47,069 nucleotides of DNA from Candidatus Thorarchaeota archaeon (GTDB lineage: Archaea; Asgardarchaeota; Thorarchaeia; Thorarchaeales; Thorarchaeaceae), in the NCBI GenBank assembly GCA_011364905.1, contig RDNZ01000022.1, positions 1 through 47,069 on the forward strand. The letters are read 5' to 3'. The position numbers and the translations under genes were made by a program. Positions within the stretch are counted from its first letter, which is position 1; every line of letters begins with the position of its first letter. Of this stretch, positions 42,195-47,069 are shown in pieces. The notes below the pieces were generated by a model. The model worked only from the letters and a program-made list of their open reading frames with translations, searched no databases and was not told the origin of the DNA.

Positions 42195-43532
42195 TTGGAG
42201 ACTCTTGATAAAGGACTAGAGGAGGCAAAAACCATCACCAAAAAATTAGCCTTGGAAATAATAGATGGAGGCGACCTAAGAGGTTTTGCTAACATTAATC
42301 CCAAGATTGCCAAGAAACTTGATGCTGACATTGGCTCTATTGTCATTTTTGAAGATCCACAGAGTAGTTTTTGGGGTGCCGCTGAAATTAGAAAAAGCGA
42401 CGATACGCCAGAAAACGCTATTGTCATTGATACGCTAGTCCTTGAAGCTTCACTATTAATGGAAGGCGATCAAGTAGAGGTCACGCTTTATGATGAAGAT
42501 ATGCTTGCATTGGAATATGTGGAGTTTGGATTGAAACCCTTGACTGAAGACGCAAACACAGAAGATCTTGTTACCAGGGCAGCTGAGAGAGTCAAAGGAT
42601 TGGAGAACATTATTGGTGGTCGGTTAGTATATCCTGGCATGTCCTTCAATTGGCCAGAACTCGATGTAAAGGTCGAAATAATCAGTACAAAGCCTGAATT
42701 GGCAGGGAAGAGTTTTGCGAAGTTGGCATTTGAGGCTCTTCGTGAACGAACTGGTTACCAGTTCAAAACAGTGGGAATTGCAACTCCCTTCAATGCAGTG
42801 CTCTGCATTGATACAAGTGGATCCATGAAGACAACTGATGTTCCTGTTCAGGACATTGCACACGCTCGCGAGGGTCTGAAAGACCTTGCTGGAGATAGCC
42901 CAGAAGTCCAAGCCTTTCTCAACAGATTCGAGGAGGGTAAGAATGTCAGTCGCGCCGAGGCGGCAGCAATGGCTGTGTTGCTTTACTTGGCAGAGAAAGT
43001 GGGTCGTGGTTACGGCGAAAAGGTCGGAGTAATCACCTTTGAAAAGGAAGTCAGCGAAATGACATTTCTAAACTCTGACACAGGTGAAGTTCAGCCTTTT
43101 GTAGAGTGTACAGGCAGAGAGAAAGCCTTGGGCCTGCAAATCATAAGTACTCATGTCGTCGATAAGGTCGAAGAGGGAGGTACACTCACAGATATGGGCA
43201 CAGCTCTCTCCAAGGCACACGAAATAATGGACGAATTTGGGGACCCTGACAAACCCACTATGCTCATCATGCTAACAGACGGAATGACCACTTCTGGACC
43301 TCCGCCGCTCAAGATACTAAGAGAAAAATTCACTGAGCGAAATAAACTGGTTATTTATTCAATCGGACTGGGCGAGCGAAGTGAGATAGATGAAGAGCTG
43401 ATGCTGGCCATAGCTCAATATGGAAATGGTAGTTATCGTCACGTTGACAATATGAGGGATCTCCTTGAATGGTACGGAAAACTTGCCGGGGAGTTTGCTG
43501 TGGTTATTCGAGGCTCTGAGCACCCGGTTTAG
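42195..43532 (+). CDS. Cdc48-N domain fused to vWA with intact MIDAS
   Basis: 445 residues from TTG 42195 (no strong SD; TTTATAA is just upstream). Residues 18-165 match both halves of the Cdc48/VAT N-domain: double-psi barrel (FANINPKIAKKLDADIGSIV, VIDTLVLEAS, MEGDQVEVTLYD) and Cdc48_2 (LVYPGMSFNWPELDVKVEII). The vWA domain (about 198-445) has a full MIDAS: D206-x-S-x-S in CIDTSGSM, Thr in EGGTLTDMG (T330/T332), D362 in MLTDGMTTSG. A long insertion follows the first strand. Cdc48-N domains bind substrates and cofactors such as ubiquitin-like folds. It overlaps the convergent HEAT gene by 4 bases. Confidence 0.85.
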   Translation: METLDKGLEEAKTITKKLALEIIDGGDLRGFANINPKIAKKLDADIGSIVIFEDPQSSFWGAAEIRKSDDTPENAIVIDTLVLEASLLMEGDQVEVTLYDEDMLALEYVEFGLKPLTEDANTEDLVTRAAERVKGLENIIGGRLVYPGMSFNWPELDVKVEIISTKPELAGKSFAKLAFEALRERTGYQFKTVGIATPFNAVLCIDTSGSMKTTDVPVQDIAHAREGLKDLAGDSPEVQAFLNRFEEGKNVSRAEAAAMAVLLYLAEKVGRGYGEKVGVITFEKEVSEMTFLNSDTGEVQPFVECTGREKALGLQIISTHVVDKVEEGGTLTDMGTALSKAHEIMDEFGDPDKPTMLIMLTDGMTTSGPPPLKILREKFTERNKLVIYSIGLGERSEIDEELMLAIAQYGNGSYRHVDNMRDLLEWYGKLAGEFAVVIRGSEHPV

Positions 43533-44674
43533 TCACGAGGTTCAAGAGCTTGAGTGAGGCCTTTCAAGGTTTCTAGGTCCATTTCCTGTATTTGATCCTC
43601 TGGGATTCCCTCAAGCATTACTTCTGGTATGCTAATTAAAAGCTCAGCCTTTTCTTGCCCGTACTTGTCGATGAAGGTCTGCATTCTTGTATCAGCTTCT
43701 TCCTCTACAGGTTCAGGCTCAACCTCTTCTGGTTCGCTCTCAGAAGTTGATGACAGAAGGGCTTCAAGTTCTTCAACGCTTAAGGTGGCTAGTGTTTCGT
43801 CACCAACCTCCTTACGAACTTCTGCTGGGAGTTTCTCAATCAACTCTTCTTGAGCCGTTAGCGATTTCTTCCTCTTTACTTTCTTTACCTTACGAACCTT
43901 GACCTTCTTCTTTTTCTTGGGTGCCTCAGATGGAATTGCGACCTTAAGTTTCTGCACGAGTTCTCTGGCCGATGAAGGTGTTAGACGTCTGAGATCTTCT
44001 GGAGGCAATGTGCTTAGTATTTCATCTGGCAACTCACTGAGAATTTCATCTATTTCGTCGGAAGATCCTCCCGCTTTAGAAGTCTCAACACTAGCTGCAG
44101 CTCCTTCTGAAAGGAGAATTGGGGTCCCTTCTAATTCTTCCTCAAGTGAGGCGGTGTCAATCTCAATATCAAAGTCTTTTCCGCGCCAGTTGTTATAATG
44201 ATCAATTGCAGATGGCTTCATTTTAATTCCTGTAAGGAACTTGTTAATGTCTTCGTCTATCATATCCGGAAAGTTATCAATGAGCTTCTCGATTTCATCA
44301 TCGGAAATACGCGCCCAAATCGGACCATTCAACAATTTTGATAGACCAGCGGCACAATGTGACCGCACCCATGGGCTGGAATCTTTTAAACCTTGGATCA
44401 TAACAGGAATTGTCCTCGGTTGATGATAAAATGCAAGTGCTTGTGCTGCGGCAATCCGTACATCCTGCACGTCATCTGAGAGGGATTTGACAATATCAGT
44501 TACTACAGTGGGATCCGCCAAGTCGATTGCCGCAATTAAGGCTCTTTCCCTGACGATATCTGATGGATCTGAGAAAGCTTTGATTAGTGCAGCTCTTTCT
44601 GCTTTACTCTCTCTGGCAAGTCGCCCTACCTCCTCTGTTTCGAATTCCAACAAAAGACTCCTTGTCTTTGCCAA
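43529..44674 (-). CDS. HEAT-repeat protein with basic linker and LPxE helical hairpins
   Basis: 381 residues from TTG 44672-44674, with GGAGGA 6 bases upstream. Residues 25-120 contain HEAT repeats (SDIVRERALIAAIDLADPTV, VQDVRIAAAQALAFYHQ, SPWVRSHCAAGLSKLL). A basic linker KKKKKVKVRKVKKVKRKK spans 253-270. Three similar helical hairpins occur at about 214-243, 281-308 and 349-377 (ELPDEILSTLPPEDLRRLTP, KLPAEVRKEVGDETLATLSV, SIPEVMLEGIPEDQIQEMDL). Protein-binding scaffold is the likely role; the basic stretch could contact nucleic acid. Opposite-strand overlap with the Cdc48-N/vWA gene suggests linked expression. Confidence 0.8.
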   Translation of the reverse strand: MAKTRSLLLEFETEEVGRLARESKAERAALIKAFSDPSDIVRERALIAAIDLADPTVVTDIVKSLSDDVQDVRIAAAQALAFYHQPRTIPVMIQGLKDSSPWVRSHCAAGLSKLLNGPIWARISDDEIEKLIDNFPDMIDEDINKFLTGIKMKPSAIDHYNNWRGKDFDIEIDTASLEEELEGTPILLSEGAAASVETSKAGGSSDEIDEILSELPDEILSTLPPEDLRRLTPSSARELVQKLKVAIPSEAPKKKKKVKVRKVKKVKRKKSLTAQEELIEKLPAEVRKEVGDETLATLSVEELEALLSSTSESEPEEVEPEPVEEEADTRMQTFIDKYGQEKAELLISIPEVMLEGIPEDQIQEMDLETLKGLTQALEPRD

Positions 44675-44873
44675 GAGTACTCCTCCATGACGAGCTCAGT
44701 TTAGTCTACTTTTTTGCTGTAGTAACGTATAGCTTACTATCTTAATAGCATTAGGTGGGCGAATGTTGTCGCCTACTTATATCAGTTGGCACTACATATA
44801 CACTATTCTCCGATGAATTGTATACCGGAGTAGATTTAGGTCAGAAAATATGCAGGTTGATTGGGCGCCATAA
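44675..44873. promoter_or_regulatory. Divergent promoter region of HEAT and CPBP genes
   Basis: About 200 bases. TATA-like CTTATATC lies near 44776-44783 and CATATACAC near 44795-44803. Two short hairpins are visible: GGCGA/TCGCC with a 6-base loop (about 44758-44773) and CTCCG/CGGAG (about 44811-44829). A 7-codon ORF (44850-44873) ends just before the CPBP start. No larger gene is seen. Confidence 0.35.
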
Positions 44874-45632
44874 ATGACAGACGACCAACAAACACAGTGG
44901 CTCAGACTAATTCTTTTCATGGCTGCAATGTTCCTACTTACATTGTCAGCTGAACTCTTGAACATCTTCTACTTCTTTCTCATGTTCATAGTCACTTGGG
45001 TCTTTGTGGAATGGGAGGGTAGCGGTTCCATAGTAAAATTGGGACTTGATGTTGACAATCGATCTGGTTTTCGTTTTATCATAGGCGTGTTGGTAGCAGT
45101 CTTGTCAGTAGGCTTGGTCACAGCGATAGCATTCTTCTTTGGTGGTCAGCTTCGTCCGATGAGTGAGATAACGCCCGATTGGATGACTGTGGTGATTACT
45201 AACGCTGTGTTGTTTTCATTCATTGAGGAATTGACTCATCGCGGTTACATCTTAACAAGGGCGGAGAAGTTGGTTGGACGTGGATTGGCCATCGTTCTTA
45301 GTTCGCTGTTCTTCTCTGTTCTTCATTTCAGCTGGTGGGGGCTGGCTGGTTTCAACATACTACTAATTTTTCTATTCTCACTAAACATGTTCCTAGGTGG
45401 AGTTGTTTTGTCGTTTAGCTACTATTGGGCTGGTCGCTCACTCTGGGCGCCAATCGGATTTCACTTCATGTGGAACGTGCTTGCATACACACTGTTTCCT
45501 TCGTTCCCTGAAACACCAGTGATTCGACCTGAGATCTTCCAGATAGAATGGGGACTCACTACCGTCATTGGATTTCTGTTTGCATTGTCGATTCTTTGGG
45601 GAATCCTTGCCACCAGAGAAAATAAGGAATAG
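44874..45632 (+). CDS. CPBP-family intramembrane metalloprotease (CAAX protease-like)
   Basis: 252 residues with about 7 or 8 membrane spans. The catalytic motifs are in order: EELTHRGY (EExxxR), FSVLHF (FxxxH) and HFMWN (HxxxN/D). These are the signature of CPBP/Abi-type proteases, which cleave prenylated or other membrane proteins. The substrate is unknown. There is no SD. A hairpin terminator lies right after the stop. Confidence 0.87.
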   Translation: MTDDQQTQWLRLILFMAAMFLLTLSAELLNIFYFFLMFIVTWVFVEWEGSGSIVKLGLDVDNRSGFRFIIGVLVAVLSVGLVTAIAFFFGGQLRPMSEITPDWMTVVITNAVLFSFIEELTHRGYILTRAEKLVGRGLAIVLSSLFFSVLHFSWWGLAGFNILLIFLFSLNMFLGGVVLSFSYYWAGRSLWAPIGFHFMWNVLAYTLFPSFPETPVIRPEIFQIEWGLTTVIGFLFALSILWGILATRENKE

Positions 45633-45668
45633 AAGGGCACGGATCGTTCCGGTCCCTTCTTTTATTGT
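45633..45668. terminator. Hairpin with T-rich tail between CPBP and NfeD-like genes
   Basis: AAGGG/CCCTT with an inner ACGGA/TCCG stem (one mismatch or bulge) at 45633-45658, followed by CTTTTATT. It lies between convergent genes. Confidence 0.55.
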
Positions 45669-45673
45669 GCATC

Positions 45674-46366
45674 TTATTGGTCCGAAATCACGATGTCATC
45701 GGGTCTTCTGACAATCATAGTGATTCCAGTGATGTGATCAATGACAACTTTCTCACCTGACCTGATTGGTGGACCATCAGTTCTCGCCCACCAGATCTCA
45801 GCGCCAGTCTTCACCTTTCCCTTGGGATTGAGGTCAGTTACTGCATGAATGTCTGCATACTTGAATTGTGAATAGGTTGGCCACTTCTCATAGTTCCTGA
45901 GAAATGCGAAGTACAGAAGCATCAGACAGACCACTGTCCCTGCCATAATGTAGACTGTCAACTGTCGAGTTGGATCAACTAGGATTGAGAGAAAGATCGC
46001 CACGCCATAAATCGGGAAGAGCTTCAAAGAAACCTTGGCATCTATGAAGCCTCCTTCGACAAAACCGCTCCCGCCTGTGAACATGGTGAACATTAGATAC
46101 ATTATAGCAAAGATTACTATAAGCATCCAGTCGCTGAATGTAAAATCTGAATACCAAACCTGAAATACGAATAGTATTATCACAAGAGGCACAGTGACTT
46201 GCGCCATGGCTTTTCCTGTTGCAGGTTCAAGGGTCAGTACTAGCAATGTTAGAAGTACACCCATAATTATCAGACCAATGAACGGATCGGCCACAAAAAC
46301 TGTCATGGCCATGCCTAATGCTGAAAACATCATCATGACCACCAAGATTTTTATCCACGCATCCAT
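45674..46366 (-). CDS. NfeD-like membrane protein
   Basis: 230 residues. Four or five N-terminal membrane spans (WIKILVVMMMFSALGMAMTV, FIGLIIMGVLLTLLVLTLEP, VTVPLVIILFVFQVWYS) precede a C-terminal soluble beta module with AEIWWARTDGPPIRSGEKVV, matching the NfeD OB-fold end. NfeD proteins are encoded next to stomatin/SPFH proteins and act with them in membrane microdomains, as here: the SPFH gene lies 31 bases upstream on the same strand. The serine-protease module of long NfeD is absent. Confidence 0.82.
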   Translation of the reverse strand: MDAWIKILVVMMMFSALGMAMTVFVADPFIGLIIMGVLLTLLVLTLEPATGKAMAQVTVPLVIILFVFQVWYSDFTFSDWMLIVIFAIMYLMFTMFTGGSGFVEGGFIDAKVSLKLFPIYGVAIFLSILVDPTRQLTVYIMAGTVVCLMLLYFAFLRNYEKWPTYSQFKYADIHAVTDLNPKGKVKTGAEIWWARTDGPPIRSGEKVVIDHITGITMIVRRPDDIVISDQ

Positions 46367-46397
46367 ATTCTCTCCTCCTCCTCATAGTTTCGAGAAA

Positions 46398-47069
46398 CTA
46401 CTCCTCTTCCTTCCCCTTGTTCTTTGGTACTCTTAATCCTCCGGTTCCAGCTGACAGAGCTACGGATGTTCCTGCAGCCATTCCAACTTCTGGAAGGTTC
46501 GTAGGAATCATGATAATCAAATTAGCATTCTTTGAGATCTCTTGCATGATGTTCCACTGACGAAGCTGGAAACCAACAGCGGATTCCTCATAGATACGTG
46601 CTGCCTTGAGCATGTTCTCTGAAGCTTCTAGCTCAGCTGTGGCTAGTGTTATCCTGGCTCTGCGTTCCCTCTCTGCCTGTGCTTCTCGGCTCATGGCATC
46701 CTGAAGGGCTGATGGAATAACAACGTCACGAATCTCAACGCTTGACACCTTGACACCCCAATGCTCAGTCTTCTCATCGATGAGCTCTTGAAGGTGACCG
46801 GCAATCTGATCTCTCTCAGATAGGAGTTGATCAAGAGTCACCTTACCAGTGGTTTCTCTCAGAGTCGTTTGAGCAGCCAACTCCACTGCGACTGTGTAGC
46901 GCTCAACACTCAAAATAGCTTTCTCAACATCGATGACTCGGAAATACATTACTGCGTCAACAACGACGGGTACGTTATCCTTCGTCAATGATCTCTCAGT
47001 CTTGAAAGCATATGTCAGAAGTCTGAGTGAAACTTTCATGGCAACTTTATCAAGGAGTGGTGTGACCCA
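46398..47069 (-). CDS. Stomatin/SPFH-family protein (5' end outside window)
   Basis: The gene continues beyond the right edge; 223 codons are seen. The open frame passes back to 47069, reading WVTPLLDKVAMKVSLRL at the edge. The SPFH signature segments are SLTKDNVPVVVDAVMYFRV and VELAAQTTLRETTGKVTLDQ, then a coiled region with DAMSREAQAERERRARI, typical of stomatin oligomerisation helices. The C-terminus (LPEVGMAAGTSVALSA) is short. It is paired with the NfeD-like gene. The N-terminal membrane hairpin must lie outside the window. Confidence 0.9.
   Translation of the reverse strand, partial: WVTPLLDKVAMKVSLRLLTYAFKTERSLTKDNVPVVVDAVMYFRVIDVEKAILSVERYTVAVELAAQTTLRETTGKVTLDQLLSERDQIAGHLQELIDEKTEHWGVKVSSVEIRDVVIPSALQDAMSREAQAERERRARITLATAELEASENMLKAARIYEESAVGFQLRQWNIMQEISKNANLIIMIPTNLPEVGMAAGTSVALSAGTGGLRVPKNKGKEEE

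Noticed and set aside
44850..44873. Seven-codon ORF before the CPBP gene
   Set aside because: It is too short and has no supporting signal beyond position; it is probably chance.
1..47069. tRNA genes, rRNA, CRISPR arrays and insertion sequences
   Set aside because: I looked for T-arm-like GGTTCRANYCC elements, regularly spaced repeats and transposase motifs and found none convincing.

Overview
This window looks like a piece of an archaeal chromosome, most likely an Asgard archaeon and perhaps Thorarchaeota. The group is inferred from gene content only, because there is no rRNA marker here. Supporting signs are a PDCD5-family protein, a PAC2-type proteasome-assembly chaperone, a cyclic 2,3-diphosphoglycerate synthetase-type GTPase, Cdc48-N-type domains, a longin-like protein with a winged helix, an E2F/DP-like winged-helix protein, TATA-type promoters, and many TTG and GTG starts behind good Shine-Dalgarno (SD) sites. 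I saw no CRISPR array, insertion sequence, rRNA or tRNA.

Bases 1-6240 hold acyl-CoA metabolism: the end of a thiolase, its DUF35 partner, a small ferredoxin lacking a normal start codon, two enoyl-CoA hydratase paralogues flanking a nitroreductase-family flavoprotein and a 3-hydroxyacyl-CoA dehydrogenase, and a metallo-beta-lactamase-fold hydrolase. Bases 6332-16489 form a long rightward block for glycerol/glycerol-3-phosphate and 2-hydroxyacid oxidation: FGGY kinase, GlpA, GlpB, GlpC, a GlcD-like flavoprotein, a GlcF/HdrD-like Fe-S protein, a radical SAM protein and a GNAT acetyltransferase. A divergent pair follows: an aldehyde dehydrogenase and a three-part acyl-CoA dehydrogenase/SCP2/MaoC fusion that could carry out two consecutive beta-oxidation steps.

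Bases 20369-32808 are mostly housekeeping and information genes: an RsmB/NOP2 methyltransferase, PDCD5 (apparently from a CTG start), TatD, PAC2, small unknown proteins, a 7-helix membrane protein, a longin-like protein, a tRNA-binding-domain protein with a MazG-like partner, a PaaK-type ligase and a cDPG synthetase-like GTPase.

Bases 33160-44674 are the most unusual part. After an E2F-like regulator and a cyclophilin-like protein comes a dense group of vWA and Cdc48-N proteins: a vWA protein, a Cdc48-N/degenerate-vWA protein, two coiled-coil proteins, an 883-residue multidomain protein, an amidohydrolase, a Cdc48-N/vWA protein with an intact MIDAS, and a HEAT-repeat protein. The 883-residue protein appears to be a fused, catalytically dead copy of the two intact genes encoded divergently beside it (amidohydrolase, then Cdc48-N/vWA). 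No AAA+ ATPase is present. I regard this as the best candidate for an undescribed system. The window ends with a CPBP membrane protease and an NfeD-like/stomatin (SPFH) pair that runs off the right edge.
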